This document shows, one piece after another, positions 55,060 to 63,977 of a DNA stretch of 64,000 bases; position 1 is the stretch's first letter; every line of letters starts with the position of its first letter. Made by a program: the position numbers and the translations under genes. Under the pieces are notes generated by a model. The model worked only from the letters and a program-made list of their open reading frames with translations, did no database searches and was not told the origin of the DNA. This DNA is from Rhodococcus koreensis. Its GTDB lineage: Bacteria > Actinomycetota > Actinomycetes > Mycobacteriales > Mycobacteriaceae. The DNA lies in contig NZ_FNSV01000005.1 in the NCBI RefSeq assembly GCF_900105905.1, positions 7,708,501-7,772,500 of the forward strand, given 5' to 3'.

Positions 55060-55524
55060 GTGACGTTCACCCCTGCCTCCGCCCCTGATCACACCGCGTC
55101 GTTGCGGGCTGCCGTGCGCTACGGAGTTCTCGGTCTGATCGTGCTGGCAGTGGTCGGTTCGATCGTCGCTTTTCTCGTCGCGGGCAAGCCGGGCCTGTAC
55201 GGGGCCCTTCTCGGTGCGGCGGTCGGGGGAGGATTCATCCTGTGCACCGCACTCGGTGTGCTGTTCACCGCGAAGCTTCCGGCGCTGACGGCGGGAGCGG
55301 TACTGCTCGGTACGTGGTTGCTGAAGATGATCCTCGCGATCACGGTCCTCGCGATCCTCAAACCGCTCGACTTCTACGACAAGACGGCATTGGTGCTGGT
55401 CATGGTGCTTTCGCTGGTCATCGTGCTGGGAGCGGAAACGTTCGGAGTGCTCGGTACCAAGGCGCCGTACGTCGAACCCACGCCGTCGGACGACGCCGGA
55501 TCGCCCGATTCGGACGATAAGTAG
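55060..55524 (+). CDS. atpI: ATP synthase protein I-like membrane protein
   Basis: The 154-residue protein has four hydrophobic helices and an acidic C-terminal tail (PTPSDDAGSPDSDDK). It occupies the AtpI place between wecA and atpB, as Rv1303 does in M. tuberculosis. AtpI proteins help assemble the c-ring or bind Mg2+. The GTG at 55060 gives a good N-terminus, but no strong ribosome site lies just before it. Confidence 0.78.
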   Translation: MTFTPASAPDHTASLRAAVRYGVLGLIVLAVVGSIVAFLVAGKPGLYGALLGAAVGGGFILCTALGVLFTAKLPALTAGAVLLGTWLLKMILAITVLAILKPLDFYDKTALVLVMVLSLVIVLGAETFGVLGTKAPYVEPTPSDDAGSPDSDDK

Positions 55525-55836
55525 TACTACGAGATGTAGTAAAATTGAATCGACCCCGACCCCGTCTACACAACGTCGTAGATGACTTGCTAAGGTCTGG
55601 GTCAAGCGAGAGCAATGAGAGTGCGAGTCAGTTACTCGCCGGTATTGCATGCTTGTAGGTGGCCGCACTTTCAGGGCCGCCGAGTCGACGAGAGTCGCCG
55701 ACACCGACAGACGCTGGACTCGAACAGTCCGCAGCAGCTGACGAATACGCGAGTCGAGCTTGTCGACTTGTTTGATCGTCAATGTCCGATCGAACCGCAG
55801 TCAACGAAGGCTGCGGACCGACTACGGGAGAGAACG
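55525..55836 (+). other. Control region and leader of the ATP synthase operon
   Basis: These 312 bases carry no convincing gene. A TACTAC-GAGAT-GTAGTA hairpin follows the atpI stop. TTGAAT (55545-55550) and TACACA (55567-55572), 16 bases apart, are a possible promoter in an unusually AT-rich stretch. The frame of atpB is open back to an ATG at 55615, but the translated extension is unlike any AtpB and I regard it as non-coding leader. Confidence 0.5.
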
Positions 55837-56631
55837 CTGAGCGTCATCAACGTGGCCGCGGAAGAATTCCACGCGCCTTCCCTGAACGACTTCTTCCCGC
55901 CCGCGGTCCTGTTCGAAGGGACTCCGTTCGAACTCGACCGCCTGATGCTGGTTCGCATCCTGCTGTCCGCGCTGATGATGCTCTTCTTCGTCATCGCGAT
56001 GCGCAGCCCGAAGATCATTCCTCGCGGTGTCCAGAACATCGGTGAGATCGCGCTCGACTTCGTCCGGATCAACATCGCGGAAGAGATTCTCGGCAAGGAG
56101 CAGGGCAAGCGCTTCCTGCCGGTCATCACCACCATCTTCTTCCTGGTGCTCGCCAGCAACCTCGGCAGCATCATCCCCTTCATCAACATCTCGCCGAACG
56201 CGCGCATCGGCATGCCGCTCGTGCTCGCCGCCCTGGCGTACATCGTGTTCAACTACGTCGGCATCAAGAAGTACGGCTTCTTCAAGTACGTGAAGAGCAG
56301 CATCGTCGTCCCGGGTGTGCCGCTTCCGCTGCACTTCCTGCTCGTGCCGATCGAGTTCATCTCGACGTTCGTCCTCCGGCCGTTCACGCTCATGGTTCGT
56401 CTCATGGCCAACATGCTGGCCGGCCACATCCTGCTGGTGCTGTTCTTCAGCGCCACCCAGTACTTCTTCTTCGTCTCCGGTGGGTTCCAGGCCGTGTTCG
56501 GTGTGGCCTCGCTTGCCGCCGGCATTGCATTCACCTTCTTCGAACTGCTGGTGATCTTCCTGCAGGCCTACGTCTTCGCGCTGCTCACGTCGGTGTACAT
56601 CGATCTGGCGCTGCACGCGGATTCGCACTAG
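55837..56631 (+). CDS. atpB: ATP synthase Fo subunit a
   Basis: The membrane protein of about 264 residues has five to six helices with RPFTLMVRLMANMLAGH, including the essential arginine of the proton path, and FFELLVIFLQAYVFALL near the end. It forms the proton half-channels beside the c-ring. No ATG or well-placed GTG opens it: a CTG at 55837 stands five bases after GGAG and gives (M)SVINVAAEEFH, while a GTG at 55852 lacks a close ribosome site. I choose the CTG with caution. Confidence 0.9.
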   Translation: MSVINVAAEEFHAPSLNDFFPPAVLFEGTPFELDRLMLVRILLSALMMLFFVIAMRSPKIIPRGVQNIGEIALDFVRINIAEEILGKEQGKRFLPVITTIFFLVLASNLGSIIPFINISPNARIGMPLVLAALAYIVFNYVGIKKYGFFKYVKSSIVVPGVPLPLHFLLVPIEFISTFVLRPFTLMVRLMANMLAGHILLVLFFSATQYFFFVSGGFQAVFGVASLAAGIAFTFFELLVIFLQAYVFALLTSVYIDLALHADSH

Positions 56632-56716
56632 CACCACAAGCTTCACGACCAGCTACACCAAGAACTGAGCCTCCCGCCGAATCCGGCGGAGGTCAACAGA
56701 AAGGGAACGGAACACC

Positions 56717-56962
56717 ATGAGCCTCGCCTACCTCGCTCAGGAAGCTGTCCAGGAAACCCGCTCGACGGGCTTCGGAGCCATCGGCTACGGTCTCGCCGCG
56801 ATCGGCCCCGGCATCGGCGTGGGCATCGTTGTCGGTAAGGCAATCGAGGGAATGGTTCGCCAGCCCGAGATGGCCGGACAGGTTCGTACCACGATGTTCC
56901 TCGGTATCGCCTTCACCGAAGCCCTCGCGCTGATCGGCCTCGTCGCCGGCTTCATTTTCTAA
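56717..56962 (+). CDS. atpE: ATP synthase Fo subunit c
   Basis: The 81-residue proteolipid has two helices joined by the polar loop RQPEM. The proton-carrying carboxylate is Glu68 in IAFTEALAL, the residue engaged by bedaquiline in mycobacteria (Glu61 there). AAAGGGAACGG precedes the ATG. Confidence 0.97.
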   Translation: MSLAYLAQEAVQETRSTGFGAIGYGLAAIGPGIGVGIVVGKAIEGMVRQPEMAGQVRTTMFLGIAFTEALALIGLVAGFIF

Positions 56963-56971
56963 GACCGTCAC

Positions 56972-57532
56972 ATGGCAGCCAACATCGCATTGCTCGCGGC
57001 AGAGGAAGAGAGTCACAACCCTCTCCTCCCCGCGACGTATGACATCGTTTGGTCGATCGTCTGCCTGGTCATCGTTGGTTTCGTCTTCTGGAAGTACGTC
57101 CTTCCGATGTTCCAGAAGGTCCTTGCCGAGCGAACCGAGCAGATCGACGGCGGCATCAAGCGGGCCGAAGAGGCCCAGGCCGAAGCGAAGGCGGCGCTCG
57201 AGCAGTACCGCGCTCAGCTTGCCGAAGCTCGCACCGAGGCTGCGCAGATCCGTGAGGACGCGCGCACCCAGGGGCAGCAGATCATCGCCGAAATGAAGGC
57301 ACAGGCTCAGGAAGAAAGCGACCGCATCGTGGCCGCCGGCAACAACCAGCTGGTTGCGCAGCGTCAGCAGATCGTCACCGAACTGCGCGGCGATCTCGGC
57401 CGCACCGCCGTCGACCTCGCTGAGAAGCTCATCGGTGAGTCCCTCGCCGACGACGTGAAGCGGGCAGGCACGGTCGATCGATTCCTGAACGAGCTCGACT
57501 CCATCGGCGCAAATTCCGCAGCAGGGAAGTGA
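56972..57532 (+). CDS. atpF: ATP synthase Fo subunit b
   Basis: The 186-residue protein has one membrane helix at about 24-46 and then a long charged coiled coil rich in Glu/Ala/Gln (EEAQAEAKAALEQ), the peripheral stalk. It ends NSAAGK. It starts nine bases after atpE and its stop lies just before atpH. Confidence 0.96.
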   Translation: MAANIALLAAEEESHNPLLPATYDIVWSIVCLVIVGFVFWKYVLPMFQKVLAERTEQIDGGIKRAEEAQAEAKAALEQYRAQLAEARTEAAQIREDARTQGQQIIAEMKAQAQEESDRIVAAGNNQLVAQRQQIVTELRGDLGRTAVDLAEKLIGESLADDVKRAGTVDRFLNELDSIGANSAAGK

Positions 57533-57537
57533 GCACC

Positions 57538-58365
57538 ATGTACGCAGCGAGCCGTGAGGCCTTGACGCAGACCCGTGCTGCGTTGTCTTCGGCCTTGGGA
57601 TCCGTCTCTGCCGGAGCAGCCACAGCGGCCGCGGCCCAGATCGGGGCCGAACTGTTCTCGGTCGTCGAGATCCTGGACGAACAGCGCACTCTCCGGAGTG
57701 CCCTGTCGGACACCTCGACGCCCGGGAGCGTTCGCGAAGGTCTGGCCGAGCAGGTGTTCGGCGGCAAGGTCTCCGCCGAGACCCTCGCCGTCCTGAAGGT
57801 GGCAGTGGGCCAGGACTGGTCCGCCACCTCCGACCTGCTCAACTCGCTGGTGCTCCTCGGTCGGGAATCGCTGCTGAAGGCAGCGGCCGATCAGGGACAG
57901 CTCGACGCCGTCGAGGACGAGCTCTTCCGTCTCGGCCGCATCGTTGCCGGTGACCCGAAGCTCGAGCAGTCACTGTCCGACCGTTCCGTACCGGCGAAGG
58001 GCAAGCGTGACCTGCTCTCCAAGCTGCTGTACGGCAAGGTCACCGCGGTCTCCGAGGCATTGGCGACCCAGGCAGTGGGCCGGTTGAAGAACTCCGCACC
58101 CGCGGACGCCTTCGACGAACTGTCGAATCTGGCAGCAGCACAGCGGAAGGCCGTTGTCGCCAAGGTGCGCAGCGCTGCTCCGCTGTCCAGTGAGCAGTCG
58201 GATCGGCTGACCGCCACCCTCACCCGTACCTACGGGAAGCCGGTGACGGTTCACGTGGAGGTCGATCCTGAACTCCTCAGCGGCTTGGTCGTCCGGGTGG
58301 GCGACGAGGTGATCGACGGCAGCGGAGCGGGACGTCTCGCAGCGTTGCGGAAGTCCCTCAAGTAG
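57538..58365 (+). CDS. atpH: ATP synthase F1 subunit delta
   Basis: The 275-residue delta subunit is longer than the E. coli protein (177), as in other actinobacteria, but it is not the b-delta fusion found in mycobacteria. The C-terminal half ending VDPELLSGLVVRVGDEVIDGS is the OSCP signature. The ATG at 57538 follows AGGGAAG; a GTG at 57529 overlapping the atpF stop is possible. Confidence 0.95.
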   Translation: MYAASREALTQTRAALSSALGSVSAGAATAAAAQIGAELFSVVEILDEQRTLRSALSDTSTPGSVREGLAEQVFGGKVSAETLAVLKVAVGQDWSATSDLLNSLVLLGRESLLKAAADQGQLDAVEDELFRLGRIVAGDPKLEQSLSDRSVPAKGKRDLLSKLLYGKVTAVSEALATQAVGRLKNSAPADAFDELSNLAAAQRKAVVAKVRSAAPLSSEQSDRLTATLTRTYGKPVTVHVEVDPELLSGLVVRVGDEVIDGSGAGRLAALRKSLK

Positions 58366-58427
58366 TCCGCAACCGAACCCCATACCCCAGATCTTTTCGA
58401 AGACCAGACACCGAGAGCAGGAAAAAC

Positions 58428-60071
58428 ATGGCGGAGCTGACGATCTCCTCCGACGAGATCCGTAGCGCGATCGAGAACTACACCGCGAGCTACTCCCCGG
58501 AGGCCTCCCGCGAAGAGGTCGGCGTCGTGACCGACACCAGCGACGGCATCGCGCACGTCAGTGGCCTGCCTTCGGCGATGGCCAACGAACTGCTGGAGTT
58601 CCCCGGCGGAATTCTGGGCGTCGCGCTCAACCTGGATGCCACCGAGATCGGTGCCGTCATCCTGGGCGATTACGAGAACATCCAGGAAGGCCAGGAAGTC
58701 AAGCGGACCGGCGACGTGCTGTCGGTACCCGTCGGCGACGCCTTCCTCGGCCGCGTCATCAACCCGCTCGGCCAGCCGATCGACGGCCTGGGCGAGATCG
58801 CGAGCGACGAGACCCGCGCCCTCGAGCTGCAGGCTGCCTCGGTGCTCGAGCGTCAGCCCGTCGAGGAGCCGCTGCAGACCGGCATCAAGGCCATCGACGC
58901 GATGACCCCGATCGGCCGCGGACAGCGTCAGCTCGTCATCGGCGACCGTAAGACGGGCAAGACCGCCGTCTGCATCGACGCGATCCTGAACCAGAAGGCC
59001 AACTGGGAGACCGGCGACGAGAAGCAGCAGGTTCGCTGCATCTACGTCGCGATCGGCCAGAAGGGTTCCACCATCGCGGGCGTCAAGGCTGCCCTCGAGG
59101 AGCAGGGCGCGATGGAGTACACCACCATCGTCGCTGCCCCGGCCTCCGACTCCGCCGGTTTCAAGTGGCTCGCCCCCTACACCGGCTCCGCCATCGGTCA
59201 GCACTGGATGTACCAGGGCAAGCACGTCCTGGTCGTATTCGACGACCTGACCAAGCAGGCCGAGGCGTACCGCGCCATCTCGCTGCTGCTGCGTCGCCCG
59301 CCGGGACGTGAGGCATACCCCGGTGACGTCTTCTACCTGCACTCCCGCCTGCTGGAGCGTTCGGCCAAGCTGTCCGACGCCCTGGGTGGAGGCTCGCTGA
59401 CCGCGCTGCCGATCATCGAGACCAAGGCCAACGACGTCTCGGCCTACATCCCGACCAACGTCATCTCCATCACCGACGGTCAGGTGTTCCTCGAGTCGGA
59501 CCTGTTCAACAAGGGTGTCCGTCCCGCCATCAACGTCGGCATCTCGGTGTCCCGTGTCGGTGGCGCCGCGCAGACCAAGGGCATGAAGAAGGTTTCCGGC
59601 TCGCTGCGTCTGGAGCTGGCCCAGTTCCGTGAGCTCGAGGCGTTCTCGGCCTTCGCCTCCGACCTGGACGCCGCCTCGAAGGCACAGCTCGAGCGTGGCG
59701 CCCGCCTGGTGGAGCTGCTCAAGCAGGATCAGTACAGCCCGATCCCCGTCGAGGACCAGATCGTGTCGATCTACCTCGCCGGTGAAGGTGTCTTCGACAG
59801 CGTGCCCGTCGGCGACGTCCGTCGCTTCGAGGCCGAACTGCTCGACGAGCTGCACCGCACCGCCTCCGGCGTGTACGAGAGCATCAAGGGCGGCAAGGCC
59901 CTCGACGCCGACAACGCCAAGGCACTGGTCGAGGCCACCGACAAGTTCAAGGAAACGTTCCTCGCGTCCGACGGAAGCCGGGTCGTGAACGAGGCCGAGG
60001 CTGAGGCTCTGGACGCCGGCGAGGTCGGCCACGAGCAGATCAACGTCAAGCGCACCACCGTCAGCAAGTGA
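58428..60071 (+). CDS. atpA: ATP synthase F1 subunit alpha
   Basis: The 547-residue subunit has GDRKTGKTAVCIDA as the non-catalytic nucleotide loop and the alpha signature ISVSRVGGAAQTK. It ends with an Ala/Glu-rich tail and a polar C-terminal extension (NVKRTTVSK) as in mycolata. ACCGAGAGCAGG precedes the ATG. Confidence 0.98.
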   Translation: MAELTISSDEIRSAIENYTASYSPEASREEVGVVTDTSDGIAHVSGLPSAMANELLEFPGGILGVALNLDATEIGAVILGDYENIQEGQEVKRTGDVLSVPVGDAFLGRVINPLGQPIDGLGEIASDETRALELQAASVLERQPVEEPLQTGIKAIDAMTPIGRGQRQLVIGDRKTGKTAVCIDAILNQKANWETGDEKQQVRCIYVAIGQKGSTIAGVKAALEEQGAMEYTTIVAAPASDSAGFKWLAPYTGSAIGQHWMYQGKHVLVVFDDLTKQAEAYRAISLLLRRPPGREAYPGDVFYLHSRLLERSAKLSDALGGGSLTALPIIETKANDVSAYIPTNVISITDGQVFLESDLFNKGVRPAINVGISVSRVGGAAQTKGMKKVSGSLRLELAQFRELEAFSAFASDLDAASKAQLERGARLVELLKQDQYSPIPVEDQIVSIYLAGEGVFDSVPVGDVRRFEAELLDELHRTASGVYESIKGGKALDADNAKALVEATDKFKETFLASDGSRVVNEAEAEALDAGEVGHEQINVKRTTVSK

Positions 60072-60119
60072 GCGGCCTGCCCATGATGCTGCGAAACATG
60101 AAGGGAGAGTGATCGATCG

Positions 60120-61100
60120 ATGGCAAGCATTCTCGAACTGAGGTCTCGCATCAAGTCGGTCAACTCGACCAAGAAGATCACCAAGGCCCAGGAACTGATC
60201 GCGACCTCGCGGATCACGAAGGCACAGTCGCGCGTCGCCGCGGCGAAGCCGTACGCCGAGGAGATCACGAAGGTTCTCTCGGAGCTGGCGAGCGCGTCCG
60301 CTTCGCTGGACCACCCGTTGCTCAACGAGCGCACCGATCCCAAGCGTGCCGCGGTCCTGGTCGTCACCAGTGACCGCGGTATGTGCGGCGGATACAACTC
60401 CAACGTCCTCAAGGAGGCCGAGGAGCTGTTCCAGCTGCTGCGCAGCGAGGGCAAGGATCCGGTGATCTACGTGCTCGGATCCAAGGGCCTGGGCTACTAC
60501 ACGTTCCGTGACCGCGATCTGGGGGGTGCGTGGACCGGGTTCTCCCAGAATCCGGGCTACTCCGACGCTGCCAAGGCGAGCCGGCACCTGGTCGACCTGT
60601 TCATGGCCGGATCCGGCTCCGAGGTTCCCGCGCCGAACGGTGAGGGCACCATCGAAGGCGTCGACGAGCTGCACATCGTCTACACCCGCTTCGTGTCGAT
60701 GCTGACCCAGTCTCCCGAGGTTCGCCGGATGGCTCCCCTCGAGGTGATGGTCTCCGAGGAGCACGTCGAACTCGGCGAAGACATACTGACGAACGGTCAC
60801 GGGTCCAGCAACTCGGAACCGGTCGCCGGATACAACTTCGAGCCGGAACCCGACAAGCTGCTCGGTGCCCTGCTGCCGAAGTACATCAGCACCCGCATCT
60901 ACTCCTCGCTGCTGGATGCTGCGGCGTCGGAGTCGGCTGCCCGTCGTACCGCCATGAAGGCCGCGACGGACAACGCAAACGAACTGGTGAACACGTTGAG
61001 CCGTCAGGCAAACCAGGCTCGCCAGGCCCAGATCACCCAGGAAATCAGCGAGATCGTCGGCGGCGCGAATGCGCTCGCCTCGAGCGCAGGAAGTGACTAA
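60120..61100 (+). CDS. atpG: ATP synthase F1 subunit gamma
   Basis: The 326-residue rotor shaft starts ASILELRSRIKSVNSTKKITKAQ and ends with TLSRQANQARQAQITQEISEIVGGANAL-type coil sequence. An inserted loop (about residues 165-180) is typical of actinobacteria, where it is linked to suppression of ATP hydrolysis. GAAGGGAG precedes the ATG. Confidence 0.97.
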   Translation: MASILELRSRIKSVNSTKKITKAQELIATSRITKAQSRVAAAKPYAEEITKVLSELASASASLDHPLLNERTDPKRAAVLVVTSDRGMCGGYNSNVLKEAEELFQLLRSEGKDPVIYVLGSKGLGYYTFRDRDLGGAWTGFSQNPGYSDAAKASRHLVDLFMAGSGSEVPAPNGEGTIEGVDELHIVYTRFVSMLTQSPEVRRMAPLEVMVSEEHVELGEDILTNGHGSSNSEPVAGYNFEPEPDKLLGALLPKYISTRIYSSLLDAAASESAARRTAMKAATDNANELVNTLSRQANQARQAQITQEISEIVGGANALASSAGSD

Positions 61101-61103
61101 GCA

Positions 61104-62555
61104 ATGACCGCAGCAGTAACCGAAAACAACGGGGCAGGCTCGGGTTCGTCCGTCGCCGGCCGCGTCGTGCGGGTCATCGGTCCCGTCGTGGACGTTGAAT
61201 TCCCGCGTGGCGCCATTCCTGAACTGTTCAACGCCCTGCACGCCGAGATCACGCTCCCCTCGGTCGCCAAGACGCTGACCCTCGAGGTTGCACAGCACCT
61301 CGGCGACAACCTGGTGCGCACCGTCTCGATGCAGCCCACCGACGGTCTGATCCGCGGCACCTCGGTGTCCGACACGGGCAGGCCGATCTCGGTTCCCGTC
61401 GGCGACGTCGTCAAGGGCCACGTCTTCAACGCGCTGGGCGACTGCCTCGACGCTCCCGGTACGGGTCGCGACGGCGAGCAGTGGGGCATCCACCGCAAGC
61501 CACCAGCCTTCGACCAGCTCGAGGGCAAGACGGAGATCCTCGAGACCGGCATCAAGGTCATCGACCTCCTCACCCCGTACGTCAAGGGTGGAAAGATCGG
61601 TCTGTTCGGTGGTGCCGGTGTCGGCAAGACCGTTCTGATCCAGGAAATGATCACCCGTATCGCCCGCGAGTTCTCCGGCACCTCGGTGTTCGCAGGCGTC
61701 GGTGAGCGCACCCGTGAGGGCACCGACCTTCACCTCGAGATGGAAGAGATGGGCGTCCTCCAGGACACCGCCCTCGTCTTCGGCCAGATGGACGAGCCGC
61801 CGGGAACGCGTATGCGCGTCGCCCTGTCCGCGCTGACCATGGCGGAGTACTTCCGCGATGTCCAGGGTCAGGACGTGTTGCTGTTCATCGACAACATCTT
61901 CCGTTTCACCCAGGCCGGTTCCGAGGTGTCGACCCTGCTCGGTCGTATGCCTTCGGCCGTGGGTTACCAGCCGACCCTGGCTGACGAGATGGGTGAGCTG
62001 CAGGAGCGGATCACCTCGACGCGAGGCCGCTCCATCACCTCGCTGCAGGCGATCTACGTTCCCGCCGACGACTACACCGACCCGGCGCCGGCCACGACGT
62101 TCGCGCACCTCGATGCCACCACCGAGCTGTCGCGTCCGATCTCGCAGATGGGTATCTACCCCGCTGTGGACCCGCTGACCTCCACCTCCCGCATCCTGGA
62201 GCCCGGCATTGTCGGTGCCGAGCACTTCCGGGTCGCCAACGAGGTCAAGCGCATCCTGCAGAAGTACAAGGAACTGCAGGACATCATCGCCATCCTCGGT
62301 ATGGACGAGCTGCAGGAAGAGGACAAGGTGCTCGTCGGCCGTGCCCGTCGTCTGCAGAAGTTCCTCGGCCAGAACTTCATCGTCGCCGAGAAGTTCACCG
62401 GTGAGCCCGGCTCCGTGGTGCCGCTCCGCGACACCATCGAGGCGTTCGACCGCATCTGCAAGGGCGAGTTCGATCACCTGCCCGAGCAGGCGTTCAACAG
62501 CTGTGGTGGACTCGACGACGTCGAGGCTGCAGCCAAGAAGATCGCCGGGAAGTAG
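61104..62555 (+). CDS. atpD: ATP synthase F1 subunit beta
   Basis: The 483-residue catalytic subunit has GGAGVGKTV as Walker A (about 169-177), the GERTREG loop, LLFIDNIFRF as Walker B and QPTLADEMG. It starts three bases after the atpG stop. Sequence and length are standard. Confidence 0.98.
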   Translation: MTAAVTENNGAGSGSSVAGRVVRVIGPVVDVEFPRGAIPELFNALHAEITLPSVAKTLTLEVAQHLGDNLVRTVSMQPTDGLIRGTSVSDTGRPISVPVGDVVKGHVFNALGDCLDAPGTGRDGEQWGIHRKPPAFDQLEGKTEILETGIKVIDLLTPYVKGGKIGLFGGAGVGKTVLIQEMITRIAREFSGTSVFAGVGERTREGTDLHLEMEEMGVLQDTALVFGQMDEPPGTRMRVALSALTMAEYFRDVQGQDVLLFIDNIFRFTQAGSEVSTLLGRMPSAVGYQPTLADEMGELQERITSTRGRSITSLQAIYVPADDYTDPAPATTFAHLDATTELSRPISQMGIYPAVDPLTSTSRILEPGIVGAEHFRVANEVKRILQKYKELQDIIAILGMDELQEEDKVLVGRARRLQKFLGQNFIVAEKFTGEPGSVVPLRDTIEAFDRICKGEFDHLPEQAFNSCGGLDDVEAAAKKIAGK

Positions 62556-62561
62556 TCGACG

Positions 62562-62930
62562 ATGGCTGAGATGACCGTGGAACTCGTCGCCGTGGAGCGA
62601 CGGTTGTGGTCTGGTTCGGCGACTCTCGTCAGCGCACAGACGACCGAGGGCGAGATCGGTGTCATGCCCGGGCATGAGCCGGTTCTCGGACAGCTGGTCG
62701 AGGGCGGAGTGGTTGCGATCACGACGGCCGACGGTGAGCGTATCGTCGCTGCTGTGCACGGCGGATTCCTGTCCGTGACCGCGAAGACAGTCACGATCCT
62801 CGCCGAGTCAGCCGACTTGGCCGAGGACATCGATGTGGAAGCGGCCAAGGCCGTGCTCGCAGAGAGTGGAGACGACCTCGAGGCGATTGCTGTCGCCAAG
62901 GGTCGGGTCCGCGCTGTCGAGCGCGCCTAG
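62562..62930 (+). CDS. atpC: ATP synthase F1 subunit epsilon
   Basis: The 122-residue subunit has the N-terminal beta sandwich (GEIGVMPGHEPVLGQLVEGG) and a short C-terminal helical part, shorter than in E. coli, as usual in mycolata. It is the last F1 gene, six bases after atpD. Confidence 0.96.
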   Translation: MAEMTVELVAVERRLWSGSATLVSAQTTEGEIGVMPGHEPVLGQLVEGGVVAITTADGERIVAAVHGGFLSVTAKTVTILAESADLAEDIDVEAAKAVLAESGDDLEAIAVAKGRVRAVERA

Positions 62931-62966
62931 GCTGCACGAGAAAGACCGCGACGGAGCCGACGAACA

Positions 62967-63401
62967 GTGACAATCGGAATGACTGTGTTGATCATTCTGG
63001 TTGTGCTGCTCGCGGCCTTCGTCGCGGTTTTTCTGTATCGGCTTGCAGTACTGCGCCGCGGTGGCACCGCGGCGATCCTCCGGGTGACGCCTGCCCCGGG
63101 GGACACCGGGTGGCGCCACGGCGTCATCCGCTACGGCGAGGGCTCCCTCGTCTTCTTCAAACTGTCGAGTCTGCGACCTGGCCCCGATTCGCGTATCGAG
63201 CGCCAGGGCATCGAGGTCGCAGGTCGTCGCAGCCCCGAGGGCTCCGAATTCGACATCATGTCCGACGAGATCATCATCCTGTCGGTCAAGGACCGCGGGA
63301 GCTCGTACGAGATCGCATTGGACGGGGGAGCGTTGACCGCGTTCCTGTCCTGGGTCGAATCGCGACCGTCCGGCCGATCGGTTCGCGGTCGCCGTCTCTG
63401 A
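62967..63401 (+). CDS. DUF2550 domain protein, membrane-anchored
   Basis: The 144-residue product has one N-terminal membrane helix (about 4-24) followed by a basic, mainly beta cytoplasmic domain (GWRHGVIRYGEGSLVFFKL). It occupies the place of Rv1312 downstream of atpC, a mycolata-conserved link with ATP synthase whose function is not known. The start is a GTG at 62967. Its stop directly abuts the stop of the convergent adenosyltransferase gene. Confidence 0.85.
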   Translation: MTIGMTVLIILVVLLAAFVAVFLYRLAVLRRGGTAAILRVTPAPGDTGWRHGVIRYGEGSLVFFKLSSLRPGPDSRIERQGIEVAGRRSPEGSEFDIMSDEIIILSVKDRGSSYEIALDGGALTAFLSWVESRPSGRSVRGRRL

Positions 63402-63977
63402 TCAGGACTTCCCGGCGCCCGGCTTCCAGAGCACGTCGCCCTCGGGGTTCGCGAGCCTGCTGACGATGAACAGCAGATCCGACAGCCGGTTGAGGTATTT
63501 CGCCGGAAGAGCGTTGGTGGTCTCCGGGTTGGTGTCGACGGCCGCCCACGCGGACCGCTCGGCGCGACGGGTCACTGTCCGCGCCACGTGCAGCAGAGCG
63601 CCCAGCGCCGTCCCGCCTGGGAGAATGAAGGAGTTCAGCGGCTCCAGGCGTTCGTTCAGTTCGTCGCACCAGCCTTCGAGACGATCGATGTATTCGCCGG
63701 TGATGCGCAGCGGCGGGTATTTCGGTTCCGCCTCCACCGGGGTGGAGAGGTCGGCGCCGGCATCGAACAGGTCGTTCTGGATCTGCCGCAGGATCGACCG
63801 GATCTCCTCCGGCGGGTCGCCCAGCGCGACCGCAACCCCGATCGAGGCGTTCGCCTCGTCGCAGTCGGCGTACGCGATCAGCCGCGGATCGTTCTTCGAC
63901 ACACGGGAGAAATCGCTGAGTCCGGTGGTCCCGTCGTCGCCGGTCCGGGTATAGATCTTGGTGAGGTGTACGGCCAT
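63402..63977 (-). CDS. Cob(I)alamin adenosyltransferase, PduO/MMAB type
   Basis: The 191-residue enzyme has the PduO signatures KIYTRTGDDGTTGL at the N-terminus for ATP binding, YADCDEANA, and LNRLSDLLFIVSRLAN near the end. It transfers the adenosyl group from ATP to cob(I)alamin, making coenzyme B12 for methylmalonyl-CoA mutase, which propionyl-CoA-rich catabolism needs. It corresponds in place to Rv1314c, convergent with the DUF2550 gene. Confidence 0.95.
   Translation of the reverse strand: MAVHLTKIYTRTGDDGTTGLSDFSRVSKNDPRLIAYADCDEANASIGVAVALGDPPEEIRSILRQIQNDLFDAGADLSTPVEAEPKYPPLRITGEYIDRLEGWCDELNERLEPLNSFILPGGTALGALLHVARTVTRRAERSAWAAVDTNPETTNALPAKYLNRLSDLLFIVSRLANPEGDVLWKPGAGKS

Noticed and set aside
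55615..55836. A 74-residue N-terminal extension of AtpB from an ATG
   Set aside because: It is unlike any subunit a, is polar and basic, and lacks a close ribosome site; it is better seen as untranslated leader.
58251..62759. A 1502-codon open frame on the minus strand across the ATP synthase genes
   Set aside because: It is the complement of atpA, atpG and atpD, whose strong GC bias at third positions removes stops in the opposite frame. The translation has no domain and the sense genes are certain.
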